Assembly (NCBI GenBank): GCA_963797765.1
Contig: CAWCQU010000002.1
Location: 806,001 to 870,000 of the forward strand
Length of the DNA: 64,000 bases
Reading direction: 5' to 3'
DNA from: JBGPTK01 sp963797765
GTDB taxonomy: Bacteria > Acidobacteriota > Terriglobia > Acidiferrales > UBA7541
The translations under genes and the position numbers were made by a program. Positions 1-8,107 of the stretch are shown here, one piece after another. Under the pieces are notes generated by a model that worked only from the letters and a program-made list of their open reading frames with translations, ran no database searches and had not been told where the DNA came from. Position 1 is the first letter of the stretch, and the number at the start of each line of letters is the position of its first letter.

Positions 1-657
1 TTCGCGAAAGTACGAATTTCCGCGCGGTACGCTTCGAGTTTGCCCTTAAACCAGCGTAGCGTTTTCTGCGCGATTATGAGCGCCTCGGGAATCTCCGCGA
101 GAATCCGGTCGCGCTTCTCGATTGACAGAGCTTCATTCACGCCTCCAGGAACAACCCACCCGGGGTGGATTCTCTTTCCACCGAGCAGCTCAATCACCTG
201 CTGGCCGAACTGCCGCAGGCGGATGCCGCCTCTGCCAAGTTCCGGGTTTTCCCGGATCACGCCGAACAAGTTCCGGTCCTTTGGGTCCGCATCCATCCCC
301 AGCACCAGGTCCGGAGAAGAAAGGTAAAAGAAGCTGAGCGCATGCGACTGGATGATCTGAGCGAGATTCAGGATGCGGCGAAGTTTTGCCGCGGCCGGCG
401 GGATGCGGACGGCAAGAATTGCGTCGCATGCTTTTGCCGAGGCAATCAAATGGCTTACAGGACAGATTCCGCAGATTCGCGACATCAGCCCCGGCATTTC
501 ATAAAAGGGCCGGCCTTCGCAGAACTTCTCAAAGCCGCGCAATTGGGTAACGTGGAAATACGCTTCCTGCACCTCTCCCTGCTCGTCCGGTCTGAAGGGT
601 AATCTTCGCGTGCCCTTCGAGGCGCGTGACTGGGTCAACGACGATTGTCCGTCCCAT
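1..657 (-). CDS. hoxH: NAD-linked [NiFe] hydrogenase large subunit HoxH (partial, frameshifted)
   Basis: Catalytic subunit of a cytoplasmic bidirectional hydrogenase; it carries the Ni-Fe site and couples H2 turnover to NAD(H) through HoxEFU. The N-terminus MGRTIVVDPVTRLEGHAKI is the family signature, and the L1 nickel-ligand motif RICGICPVSH follows near residue 58. The reading frame breaks near 588-592: after ITLQ the expected DEQGEVQEAYFHVTQLRG appears only if one base is skipped. Beyond that the frame is open to the window edge, so the C-terminal L2 ligands are not visible. The start is 7 bp after the hoxY stop, the last gene of hoxEFUYH. The frameshift is probably a sequence error, because everything downstream of it is well conserved. 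Confidence 0.9.
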
Positions 658-664
658 TTTTTCC

Positions 665-1198
665 CTATGCTCCAAAACGAGTGACGCCGGTGAGATCCGG
701 CGTGCGGCCGGCCAGCAATTCGTGTAGCAGGTGATAAATCGTATCCGCGGACGGCGGACAGCCGGGCACGAACACATCCACCGGCACCATTTCATGGACG
801 GGCTGTACACGCGGCCTCAAGGCCGGCAACCCCTCAAAGACCACCGGGCGCTCGCCGGGGGCATTTTCCACGTAGGCGCGCTTGAAGATGGAATCCACGC
901 TGAAGGCGTTTCGCATCGACGGCACATTTCCAGTCACCGCGCAATCGCCCAGCGACACCAATGTCTTCGTTCGTTCGCGGACAATCTGAATCTTGTGCGC
1001 ATCTTCATCAGTGCTCACTGAGCCTTCCACCAAGCAAACATCCACCCCTTCGGGATAAATTTTGTGATCCACCAAAGGACTATAGACGAGATCAAATTGC
1101 TCGCTCAATTCGATTAACCGCTCGTCCAAATCCAGAAGCGACATGTGGCATCCCGAGCAGCCATCCAACCAAACCGTCGCAAGTTTTACCCGGCTCAT
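665..1198 (-). CDS. hoxY: [NiFe] hydrogenase small subunit HoxY
   Basis: Small electron-transfer subunit, 177 residues, partner of HoxH. It is short, as is typical of HoxY, and keeps only the proximal [4Fe-4S] cluster. The cysteines are visible in DGCSGCHMSLLD (residues 13-24), in GDCAVTGN and in PGCPPSADTIY near the C-terminus. There is no signal peptide, in line with a cytoplasmic enzyme. The ATG overlaps the hoxU stop as ATGA, so translation is probably coupled. Confidence 0.93.
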   Translation of the reverse strand: MSRVKLATVWLDGCSGCHMSLLDLDERLIELSEQFDLVYSPLVDHKIYPEGVDVCLVEGSVSTDEDAHKIQIVRERTKTLVSLGDCAVTGNVPSMRNAFSVDSIFKRAYVENAPGERPVVFEGLPALRPRVQPVHEMVPVDVFVPGCPPSADTIYHLLHELLAGRTPDLTGVTRFGA

Positions 1199-1914
1199 TC
1201 CTGGGCCTCGCGCATCTCATTCAGATAAGAAAGAAAATCGGGATTCTTGCGCGCCTTCACTCCCACTTTGCTTTTTTCGAAGAGCGCGCCGGTGGGGCAC
1301 ACTTGCACGCACTTGCCGCAACTGGTGCAGCTCTCCGACGAGCCCCAGGGCTGGTCCAAATCGGTAATCACGCGGGAATCGACTCCGCGGCCCATCACGT
1401 CCCAGGTGTGCGCGCCCTCGATCTCCGCGCAAACGCGCACACAGCGCGTGCAGAGGATGCAGCGGTTGTGATCCAGGGTAAACCGCTCGTGCGAAGCATC
1501 CACAGCGAGATTCGGATAGCGGTACGGAAAATCAACATGAGTTAGACCCTGGGCCTGCGCCGCGTCTTGCAATTCACATGCGCCATTGGAAACGCACACG
1601 GAACAAACATGGTTGCGCTCGGCAAAGAGCAGCTCCAACGTCATCCGGCGGTATTTCTTGAGGCGGCCGGATTCCGTGGTCACCTCCATGCCTTCTTCCA
1701 CCTTCGTGACGCAGGATGGAAGGGGGCGCTTCGTTCCCTTAACCTCGACAATGCACAGCCGGCACGCGCCAACATCGGACAGTCCATCGAGATGACACAA
1801 AGTGGGAATGGAAATATTGTTCTCCCGCGCCGCCGCGAGGATCGTCTGGTCCGCGCCGGCGCTCACGTCGACTCCATCAATCGTCAGCGTCTTCACGACC
1901 TGGGAAGAACTCAT
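1195..1914 (-). CDS. hoxU: Hydrogenase diaphorase subunit HoxU
   Basis: Iron-sulfur subunit (239 residues) linking the HoxYH hydrogenase to the HoxF diaphorase; homologous to the N-terminal part of NuoG. An N-terminal [2Fe-2S] ferredoxin domain (CHLDGLSDVGACRLC, then LPSC) is followed by a NuoG-like cluster region (HVCSVCVSNGACELQ) and two C-terminal [4Fe-4S] motifs (CILCTRCVRVC and CTSCGKCVQVCPTG). The start is at MSSSQVVK (1914), which overlaps the hoxF stop as ATGA; the open frame extends 16 codons further, but that extension lies inside hoxF. It ends in an ATGA overlap with hoxY. Confidence 0.93.
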   Translation of the reverse strand: MSSSQVVKTLTIDGVDVSAGADQTILAAARENNISIPTLCHLDGLSDVGACRLCIVEVKGTKRPLPSCVTKVEEGMEVTTESGRLKKYRRMTLELLFAERNHVCSVCVSNGACELQDAAQAQGLTHVDFPYRYPNLAVDASHERFTLDHNRCILCTRCVRVCAEIEGAHTWDVMGRGVDSRVITDLDQPWGSSESCTSCGKCVQVCPTGALFEKSKVGVKARKNPDFLSYLNEMREAQE

Positions 1915-3554
1915 GGTCTGGCCTCCGCTACGGCGCCGCATGGGCACTCTCCGGCCCCACATCGCCTCGATTCGATGTGCTCCCTGTATTCATCCGGGAA
2001 GTAACGCAAAGTGCTAACCACAGGGTTGGGAGCCGTTTGCCCGAGCCCGCAGAGGCTTGTGGCGCTGACCATCTCGCACAGATCCGTGAGCATTTCCAGA
2101 TCTCGCTTGGTGGCTGCTCCCCGCGTGATGCGCGTCAGCAGGTCGTACATCTGCGCGGTTCCCGTCCGGCACGGGATGCATTTTCCGCAAGACTCGGTCA
2201 TGCAAAATTCCATGAAGAACCGGGCCACGTTCACCATGCAGGAGGTGTCGTCCATCACGATCATTCCACCCGATCCCATGATGGAGCCGGCCTGGATGAG
2301 CGATTCGTAGTCCACGGGAATATCCAGAAACTGTTCCGGGATACACCCGCCGGATGGACCGCCGGTCTGCACCGCTTTGAATTTCCGGCCATCCGCCATT
2401 CCGCCGCCGATCTCAAAAACAATCTCACGCAGCGTCATCCCCATGGGCACTTCGATCAACCCGGTATTTTTTACGCGACCCGTGAGGGCAAATACTTTTG
2501 TGCCCTTGCTCTTAGCTGTACCCATCGCCGCATACCAGGCGCTGCCGCGCCGCAGAATCGGGGGCACGTTGGCATAGGTTTCCACGTTATTGATCAACGT
2601 AGGCGCCCCCCACAATCCCGATTGTGCTGGATACGGAGGACGGGGCCGGGGCATACCGCGCTTCCCTTCGATCGAAGCAATCAGCGCGGTTTCTTCTCCG
2701 CAAACAAAGGCTCCCGCGCCAAGCCGCAGCTCAATGTCGAGTCCGAATTGAGTGCCGCAGATTTCGTTGCCAAGAAAGCCGCGGCGGTGGGCTTCGCGTA
2801 TCGCTACTCCTAGCCGTTTCACGGCCAGGGGGTACTCCGCACGGACGTAGATGTAGCCGCGGCTCGCGCCTACTGCATATGCGGCTATAATCATTCCTTC
2901 TATAACGCGATGGGGATCGCTTTCCAGGACACTCCGATCCATAAAAGCGCCTGGGTCGCCTTCATCGGCATTGCAGATCACGTATTTAATTCCACTTCCG
3001 GCTTTCGCCACCGTCCCCCACTTCAAACCGGTCGGGTATCCAGCGCCTCCGCGCCCTCGCAACCCGCTCCGAGAGACTTCTTGAATCACTTCCGCCGGCG
3101 TCATTTCCGTAACCGCGTGGATTAGCGCGGCGTAGCCATCCACTCCAATATACTCGTCGATTTTTTCCGGATCGATTTTCCCGGAATTCTCCAGCACCAC
3201 TCCCACCTGCCGTTGGAAGAACGCCTGATCCCGCGAACATTCGAGGCGGCGAAGCGTATGGGTTCCCAGGCTGCCTACCAGTTCGGCGGCGTCCTCGACC
3301 TTGACGTGCTGGTAAAGCACACCGTTTGGCTCCACGGAAACAAGGGGGCCGACGGAACACAAACCCATGCACCCTGTGCCACGAACCCGGCAAGATGTGC
3401 CCTGGCTGGCCACTTCCTTTTCCAGCGCCTGCTTTAAAGTATCGCTATGCAAAGAGAGGCAACCGGCAGCCACGCAGACATTTATTTCCTGCGGCACCTT
3501 GTCCCGCTCGGCCTGGACGCTAGCCGCGATCTGCTGCAGCTCTTCGGCCGTCAT
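1911..3554 (-). CDS. hoxF: Hydrogenase diaphorase subunit HoxF (NADH/FMN binding)
   Basis: Flavoprotein (547 residues) that exchanges electrons with NAD(H); homologous to NuoE-NuoF fused. The N-terminal thioredoxin-like [2Fe-2S] domain has CVAAGC and CRVRGTGCMGLC. The NuoF-like core has the nucleotide motif GRGGAGYPTG and the FMN motif GAGAFVCGEETAL, then the [4Fe-4S] motif ESCGKCIPCRTG. The start is at MTAEELQQ (3554), overlapping the hoxE stop as ATGA. The 72 codons upstream in the same frame are hoxE sequence read out of frame. It overlaps hoxU by 4 bp. Confidence 0.94.
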   Translation of the reverse strand: MTAEELQQIAASVQAERDKVPQEINVCVAAGCLSLHSDTLKQALEKEVASQGTSCRVRGTGCMGLCSVGPLVSVEPNGVLYQHVKVEDAAELVGSLGTHTLRRLECSRDQAFFQRQVGVVLENSGKIDPEKIDEYIGVDGYAALIHAVTEMTPAEVIQEVSRSGLRGRGGAGYPTGLKWGTVAKAGSGIKYVICNADEGDPGAFMDRSVLESDPHRVIEGMIIAAYAVGASRGYIYVRAEYPLAVKRLGVAIREAHRRGFLGNEICGTQFGLDIELRLGAGAFVCGEETALIASIEGKRGMPRPRPPYPAQSGLWGAPTLINNVETYANVPPILRRGSAWYAAMGTAKSKGTKVFALTGRVKNTGLIEVPMGMTLREIVFEIGGGMADGRKFKAVQTGGPSGGCIPEQFLDIPVDYESLIQAGSIMGSGGMIVMDDTSCMVNVARFFMEFCMTESCGKCIPCRTGTAQMYDLLTRITRGAATKRDLEMLTDLCEMVSATSLCGLGQTAPNPVVSTLRYFPDEYREHIESRRCGAGECPCGAVAEARP

Positions 3555-4051
3555 GTGCTGATCCACCCCTGAAGCCGTGCCTTGATTTTGCTGCTGTTGG
3601 CATTTCCCACGAGCTCGCCGTCGCACAGCACAACCGGCGCGACGCTGCACGAACCAAGACAACGCGCCGTCAAAAGCGAAGCCTTGAGATCGAGTGTCGT
3701 TTCGCCGGCCTGGACACCTAGAATCTTCTCCGCCTCGCTGACGATTTGCGCCGCCCCCTGGATGTAGCAAGCTGTGCCCAAGCAGACCAGGCAGGTGTGT
3801 TCTCCGGGCGGCTTCAGAGTAAAGAAATGATAGAAGGTGGCGACGCCGTAGGCTTGACTGAGCGGGACTCGCAGCGAACCAGCGACAAATTTAAGAGAGC
3901 CTTTGTCGATATAGCCGAAGGATTGTTGGACTGTGTGCAGCGTTTCGATGAGCGCATCGCGGGCATAACCATGCCGGCGCATCGTACCGTTCACGATTCG
4001 CCACCGCTTGTCATCCGAAGGTAAGGCCGGTTTTGTAGCTGCGAAAGGCAT
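3551..4051 (-). CDS. hoxE: Hydrogenase subunit HoxE
   Basis: Small [2Fe-2S] subunit (166 residues) of the HoxEFU diaphorase module, homologous to NuoE. The four cluster cysteines fit the NuoE pattern C-x4-C and C-x3-C: CLGTACYIQGA and CLGSCSVAPV. It is the first gene of the operon, with AGGG a few bases before the ATG. The order E-F-U-Y-H is that of pentameric bidirectional hydrogenases. No maturation (hyp) genes are in view. Confidence 0.93.
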   Translation of the reverse strand: MPFAATKPALPSDDKRWRIVNGTMRRHGYARDALIETLHTVQQSFGYIDKGSLKFVAGSLRVPLSQAYGVATFYHFFTLKPPGEHTCLVCLGTACYIQGAAQIVSEAEKILGVQAGETTLDLKASLLTARCLGSCSVAPVVLCDGELVGNANSSKIKARLQGWIST

Positions 4052-4453
4052 ATCCCTGCTCGCATTTTTTGGATTGTTTGGAAATGACGCTTCAGAGACT
4101 TATGCCAACCGGCAGCAATTCGGCTCCCTGAGTATTTTTAATTGCTGCAAGCGCGTCGAGAAAGGAGGTGCCGTCGAATTTGCTTGCGGACTTACCAAAC
4201 TTGTTGGCTCGTGCAACAAACCTTGCCAATTCCAGAGCCAAAAATGACGTCCTCAAGCTACAGTTCCCGCAACAATTTCGCAAGGAAAATAGGCACTACT
4301 TCTCAATCGTTAAGAAATTGTGCAGATCCGGAATACGTTCCGCAATCAGGATTAGCCCTGAAGTCCCGTTGAATTCTGGGAAAGCTACAGGGCGAGTTCA
4401 CTTTTCCCAAATTGGGAAGGGCTAAGGAGTATCCGAGTGCAAGCCGGGACTGC
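4052..4453. other. Intergenic region upstream of hoxE
   Basis: About 400 bp with no convincing gene: the short open frames here lack ribosome sites and recognisable sequence. It must hold the hox promoter (minus strand), but I see no clear -35/-10 or -24/-12 pair. An inverted repeat, TTCCCA-AAT-TGGGAA (4404-4418), lies 36 bp beyond the multicopper oxidase stop. It has no U-run on either strand, so I do not call it a terminator. Confidence 0.5.
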
Positions 4454-5995
4454 TCACACGTACTCAAATAGCGCCATGAATCCGAAGTCCATGTGCAGTT
4501 GCTGATGGCAGTGAAATAAGGTGAGGCCCGGATTGTCAGCCGTAAAGTCTATTTCGGCTTCCTGGTAACCGCCTACCATCACCACATCTTTCATCACGCC
4601 TGCAGTTGGCAATCCAGCTAGTTTGGTAAGTTCGAAGCTGTGCCGGTGAAGATGGACGGGATGAATGTCGTCCGTGGCGTTACGCATGTGGAGACGATAT
4701 CGCTTGCCTTGCCGGAGATGGTAAGAAGCTGGCATCGAATCCCTGGAAAACATCCTGCCCATCTCTCCGCTTGGAAACACCGTGTCGTTTATCGCCCACA
4801 GGTTGAATCCGCGGCCGGCCGCGTTCTGTTTGGTAAAGGTCATTTCGATCACTTCGTCCGGCTGTGAGGCAGCGAAGGTATGTTGTGCGAAGCGCGCGTA
4901 ATTCCAATGAAATGGTTTCGGCGAAGTCCAGAACGGCTTACCTTTGTATCCCGCATACTCAACCACGATGCCCATGCCGTGGCCACGGTCATCATCTGCC
5001 AGATCGCCGAGCACCCATACTCCCGGATGATTCATTTCGACGATTGCCGAAATGCGCTCTGCCGTTCCGAGCCAGAGCACCGGCACTTTCGAGGGAGTTG
5101 GCACAGGATTGCCATCCAGTGCGATGACCTGGAATGAATGCCCCGGCAACGCCAGGCTGCGAATTTCCGTGGCGCTGCCATTCAAAATGTGGAACAGCAC
5201 CCGTTCGCCCTGCTTCACTTGAACCGGCTCGCCGTGCCCCAGCATGCGGCCGTTAATTGTGAAAAAGCGATAACCCACTTCATAGCCGTGCGGCATTCCT
5301 TTCGCGAGCGACTTTTTCATCGCGGATTCGCCGGCTGTTTCCAGTTCTTTCACTCGTGTGGCGGGGGCCAGAAAATCCATGGCCATATCGCCGCCTTGAC
5401 TGAAAAAAGGTTCGAATTCTTTGAGGACGAGAAATATTTCGCGATCGTAATTCCCGGGTTCATGCTTCGGCTCGATGTAGACCGGCCCTACCTGGCCGCT
5501 GTACTGTCCCGCGTGAAGATCGGCGCCCCCGCGATTGTGCGTGTGATAAAAGCGGAAACCCGCCGGCTTCGGAATAAATTCGATGCGGCGCTTTCCATGC
5601 GCTGGTATGAATGGCGTCCCCTCTTCCGCTGCTCCATCTACATCGGTGGAAACGAATTGTCCGTGCCAATGAAGTTGCTCGGGAGTTTCCGTATCATTGT
5701 GAATGTCAACCGTGACCGGCTGTCCTTCCTTGAATCGCAATAATGGCCCCGGAAATTTGCCGTTGTAAGTAACCGTTGAAATGATGTGTTTGGGTGCAAT
5801 TTCGACAGCACTTGAGGCAATACGGAGGGTATAGTCCGCCTTGCTGGATTCGGCTTGCTGAGAAGCTTTGCCTGACGAGCTAGGTACGAACACCGACGCT
5901 GCTCGCAGAGAAGTAGGGGAACCGGTTAATCCGCCGCCTGCCAATATCCCTGCAATCTTCAGAAATTGCCGCCTGGACGTCAGGTGCTTACCCAC
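4454..5995 (-). CDS. Exported multicopper oxidase (Tat substrate)
   Basis: About 513 residues. A twin-arginine leader (SRRQFLKIAG) is followed by three cupredoxin domains. Copper ligands are visible in the usual order: HWHG (about residue 110), YHTH, then C-terminal HPVHLHRHSFEL and HCHQQLHMDFGFM. These bind the type 1 copper and the trinuclear cluster that reduces O2 to water. The position of the type 1 axial ligand (5 residues after the last His of HCHxxxH) is Phe, not Met. The start is uncertain: GTG at 5995 has GGGGAG 7 nt upstream, while a TTG at 6019 in the same frame has no ribosome site. The substrate (phenols, metal ions, bilirubin-like) cannot be told from sequence. Confidence 0.88.
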   Translation of the reverse strand: MGKHLTSRRQFLKIAGILAGGGLTGSPTSLRAASVFVPSSSGKASQQAESSKADYTLRIASSAVEIAPKHIISTVTYNGKFPGPLLRFKEGQPVTVDIHNDTETPEQLHWHGQFVSTDVDGAAEEGTPFIPAHGKRRIEFIPKPAGFRFYHTHNRGGADLHAGQYSGQVGPVYIEPKHEPGNYDREIFLVLKEFEPFFSQGGDMAMDFLAPATRVKELETAGESAMKKSLAKGMPHGYEVGYRFFTINGRMLGHGEPVQVKQGERVLFHILNGSATEIRSLALPGHSFQVIALDGNPVPTPSKVPVLWLGTAERISAIVEMNHPGVWVLGDLADDDRGHGMGIVVEYAGYKGKPFWTSPKPFHWNYARFAQHTFAASQPDEVIEMTFTKQNAAGRGFNLWAINDTVFPSGEMGRMFSRDSMPASYHLRQGKRYRLHMRNATDDIHPVHLHRHSFELTKLAGLPTAGVMKDVVMVGGYQEAEIDFTADNPGLTLFHCHQQLHMDFGFMALFEYV

Positions 5996-6091
5996 AAGGT
6001 CGCTCCCCGTTTGCGCCAATCAGTATCTTAATATTTTCCGGGAATAAAAGAAGCCGATAGCTACATCGGGCAACTTTCAAAAACTCTCCGA

Positions 6092-6382
6092 CTAAGAATG
6101 CGAGGTTCGTAGCAATTTTTCGATTCGGGCCGGTAATTCACGGACTCGCTTGCCAGTAGCGTGATATGTCGCGCTTGCGATCGCTGAAGCACAACCGGTC
6201 AGACCAATTTCTCCAATTCCTCGCGCGCCAAATCCATTGCGCTTGCTGTCCTGGTAGTCGAGGAAAATACAATCCATGTCCGGAACGTCCGTATTGACGG
6301 CTACCACATAGTCAGCATAGCTGTTTCTGACACGCTCGCCGATGCGCGGATCGTCGATCGTCTCCGTTGTCAGCAAGCTCAC
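6092..6382 (-). pseudogene. C-terminal remnant of a xanthine dehydrogenase family molybdenum subunit
   Basis: The 96 residues match only the extreme C-terminus of xanthine/aldehyde oxidase molybdopterin subunits: NSYADYVVAVNTDVPDMD, then GARGIGEIGLTGCASAIASA and YHATGKRVRELP. In intact enzymes this is the end of a protein of 700 or more residues. Here the sequence upstream on the same strand is an unrelated lipoprotein gene starting within 20 bp, so the catalytic part is lost. The open frame starts at a GTG without a ribosome site. It is a 5'-truncated relic, probably left by a deletion or rearrangement. Confidence 0.82.
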
Positions 6383-6400
6383 GGCGCGCCCGGCGCACGG

Positions 6401-6709
6401 CTACTTCGCCTTTCGCATTACGCCGAGGAAGCCAGGACCGGTCAGTGACCCGTCGTCGTTTATCTTAAAAACTGACTTGTCCTTATCGCAATCGAGATTG
6501 ATCTGCTTGTTCGCCACGGTGTAAGTACAACTGGCGGTCTCGCCCATCAGCGTGGCAGTGGCTTTGCCACCGGACTTGAGATCGAGCGCCGCTAGACCAT
6601 TCGCATTCGAATACGTACCTTCCACCTTTGACCCGCAAGCGATCACAACCAAGCTCAGCGCCACCGCAAAAACAAAGCAAATAGACCAGCGGAAATTAAT
6701 CCTGCGCAT
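6401..6709 (-). CDS. Small predicted lipoprotein, function unknown
   Basis: 102 residues. The N-terminus (MRRINFRWSICFVFAVALSL, then VVIACGS) is a lipoprotein signal peptide with the lipid-modified Cys in IACGS; the mature part (KVEGTYSNANGLAALDL onward) is a small beta-rich domain with two further cysteines that could pair. The start at 6709 is chosen because GGGGAAC lies just upstream and the signal peptide begins there; the open frame extends upstream without support. It probably faces the periplasm. No family recognised. Confidence 0.7.
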   Translation of the reverse strand: MRRINFRWSICFVFAVALSLVVIACGSKVEGTYSNANGLAALDLKSGGKATATLMGETASCTYTVANKQINLDCDKDKSVFKINDDGSLTGPGFLGVMRKAK

Positions 6710-6930
6710 GAAAGTTCCCCTTCCGGCCATGGTGTTCAATCGATAGAAATAGTTTTTAGAATTCATCGACCCATTGCGTGCAATTCCCCGGCCCTTGAAT
6801 TTCCCAGCGTGCAAATCAGAATCGAACGCACGGGCCAGCCGCGCATCGTAAGTAATACACTAACCAACGTTTAAGAGCGACACAGGATTGCAGCTTGCCG
6901 CTGAAGCAAGGAGTTGCAACGCCGAAAGAG

Positions 6931-6963
6931 GAATGGCTCCCCGGGCTAGATTCGAACTAGCAA
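6931..6963 (-). repeat. 33-bp copy of the tRNA-Asn 3' end (distal direct repeat)
   Basis: Identical over 33 bp to 7241-7273, which is the 3' part of tRNA-Asn (T-arm, 3' acceptor strand, CCA and 3 bp of flank). The two copies lie exactly 310 bp apart in the same orientation and bracket the GIY-YIG gene. The bases on either side of the repeat differ, so the boundary is sharp. This is the layout of attachment-site copies left by elements that insert into tRNA 3' ends. Confidence 0.9.
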
Positions 6964-6979
6964 TTCGCCGCGGCGAATT
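6962..6979. repeat. 18-bp perfect palindrome abutting the tRNA repeat
   Basis: AATTCGCCGCGGCGAATT is its own reverse complement over 18 bp. It overlaps the last 2 bp of the distal tRNA repeat and the first 2 bases of the GIY-YIG stop codon, so it sits exactly at the end of the nuclease gene. It could be an element end, a protein binding site or a tight hairpin. Confidence 0.9.
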
Positions 6980-7238
6980 AACAGTTGCGCAGGAGGACGA
7001 TGCGGATCCACTCCCGCCCTTTGCCGGACTTCAGTTCTCTTTCCCGGCGCATGGCGGCCGAGCGAGAGGCAAACTCCTCGGAGTGGAGCAAGCGCCAGGG
7101 ACCCGCGTGACGCTTGGTGTGGAGGGTCAATCGGCATTCGGGGTCGTTATGCTGCGCGAGGCGACGCTCAAGATCGGCCGTTTGGCCGACATAGGTCTTG
7201 CCTTTGGGGTTCAGAAGAACGTAGACGGAAAATGCCAT
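6978..7238 (-). CDS. GIY-YIG family endonuclease next to tRNA-Asn
   Basis: 86 residues, a stand-alone GIY-YIG domain of the small single-domain (YhbQ/UPF0213-like) type. The core YVLLNPKGKTYVGQTADLERR gives the two signature strands (YVL and YVG) and the conserved Arg; the metal-binding Glu is in RRERELKSGKGREW. The start ATG (7238) is 5 nt after the encoded CCA of tRNA-Asn with no ribosome site, and the frame stays open into the tRNA. The stop overlaps an 18-bp palindrome followed at once by a copy of the tRNA 3' end. Gene and tRNA are on the same strand, so the gene may be expressed from the tRNA transcript. It is likely the active part of a very small tRNA-targeting element (inference). 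Confidence 0.85.
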   Translation of the reverse strand: MAFSVYVLLNPKGKTYVGQTADLERRLAQHNDPECRLTLHTKRHAGPWRLLHSEEFASRSAAMRRERELKSGKGREWIRIVLLRNC

Positions 7239-7243
7239 AAGAA

Positions 7244-7318
7244 TGGCTCCCCGGGCTAGATTCGAACTAGCAACCCTTCGGTTAACAGCCGAATGCTCTA
7301 CCATTGAGCTACCGGGGA
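7244..7318 (-). tRNA. tRNA-Asn (GTT)
   Basis: 75 nt including encoded CCA. Acceptor TCCCCGG pairs with CCGGGGA; D-arm GCTC/GAGC; anticodon arm TTCGG-CTGTTAA-CCGAA with anticodon GTT; T-arm CTAG-TTCGAAT-CTAG. Discriminator G. The 3' part of the gene (7241-7273) is duplicated at 6931-6963 on the far side of the GIY-YIG gene; this copy is the intact one. Confidence 0.97.
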
Positions 7319-7473
7319 ACCGTTTTGTTCACACTGCGTTGTGTTTGATCTTACGCTATCTCTATTTCTGCTTCAATCGGCTAGTTGGCGCGCAGGCGAG
7401 GAAAGCCGGCGCTTGATTGCTTTTTGGGGTTTACTCGCGTGCGCAGGAGAATTGCACGGGCCAAGAATCTCAA

Positions 7474-8094
7474 CTAGTCCCGCGGATCCTTGGTTTCTTC
7501 CCGATCGAGCCACTTAAGTCTCTTCTCAACAAAAAGAATGCGCCAGTCAATTCGCGTGAAGATATAAATCAAACCCAACAACAGCAACTGTGTTGCAACG
7601 AAATAGATACTGAAGTAGGAAAGGGCGTCCGCGTCATCCAGAGCAATGTGTCGCGAGACAACCGAGGCCGTGACGGCCCAAAAGGAATAGCTCACAAACC
7701 GGCCCAGGAAGAAGGGTACCGTGATCAGCATCAGCCGAAGCGTGGTCAATCCGTAGGCGATGAACAGATAATTGGAAGGCAGCGGCGTGAAGGCATAAAA
7801 GAGAAAAATTCCGAACGTCAGCTTGGGATGTTTCTCCAGCCGGTCCTTGATCGCGTCCACATTTTTTCGAGTTTGATCGCTCAGGAACCGCTTTCGGACT
7901 ATCATCCGGGACATCTTCGCAAGCGTGAGCCTGCCGAGCGCCGCCGCCAATGCACCGGCGAGGGCAAACTTCCAGCCGATATTCTCTCGAAATCGAAAGC
8001 CCAAGAACGAAAATACCATCCAGGTTGGCGGAGCGAAGGCAGGGATCAAGTTGAGCAGGAATACGAGGCCGAAAATCAGGAGTAGATGGAGCAC
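7474..8094 (-). CDS. Integral membrane protein, possibly VTT/DedA-like
   Basis: About 206 residues with several hydrophobic segments (N-terminal LLLIFGLVFLLNLIPAFAPP, a central FGIFLFYAFTPLPSNYLFIA and a C-terminal FVATQLLLLGLIYIF). The central proline-rich FTPLPSN followed by a small-residue helix and FFLGRFVSYSFW recalls VTT/DedA membrane proteins, but I am not certain. The start is set at GTG 8094, which has AAAGGGA 4 nt upstream; the frame extends 20 codons further into the ATPase gene. It lies 13 bp after the P-type ATPase and is probably co-transcribed with it. Confidence 0.6.
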   Translation of the reverse strand: MLHLLLIFGLVFLLNLIPAFAPPTWMVFSFLGFRFRENIGWKFALAGALAAALGRLTLAKMSRMIVRKRFLSDQTRKNVDAIKDRLEKHPKLTFGIFLFYAFTPLPSNYLFIAYGLTTLRLMLITVPFFLGRFVSYSFWAVTASVVSRHIALDDADALSYFSIYFVATQLLLLGLIYIFTRIDWRILFVEKRLKWLDREETKDPRD

Positions 8095-8107
8095 TGGTCC
8101 CTTTCGC

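Noticed and set aside
588..592. Programmed ribosomal frameshift in hoxH
   Set aside because: No slippery heptamer or downstream structure, and similar single-base insertions occur in seven unrelated genes nearby, so error is the simpler reading.
4404..4418. Terminator after the multicopper oxidase gene
   Set aside because: The inverted repeat has a tiny loop and no U-run on either strand.
6888..7259. 123-residue plus-strand frame antisense to the GIY-YIG gene and crossing both tRNA repeats
   Set aside because: It is the mirror of a well-supported gene and part of a tRNA; no ribosome site and no protein-like features of its own.
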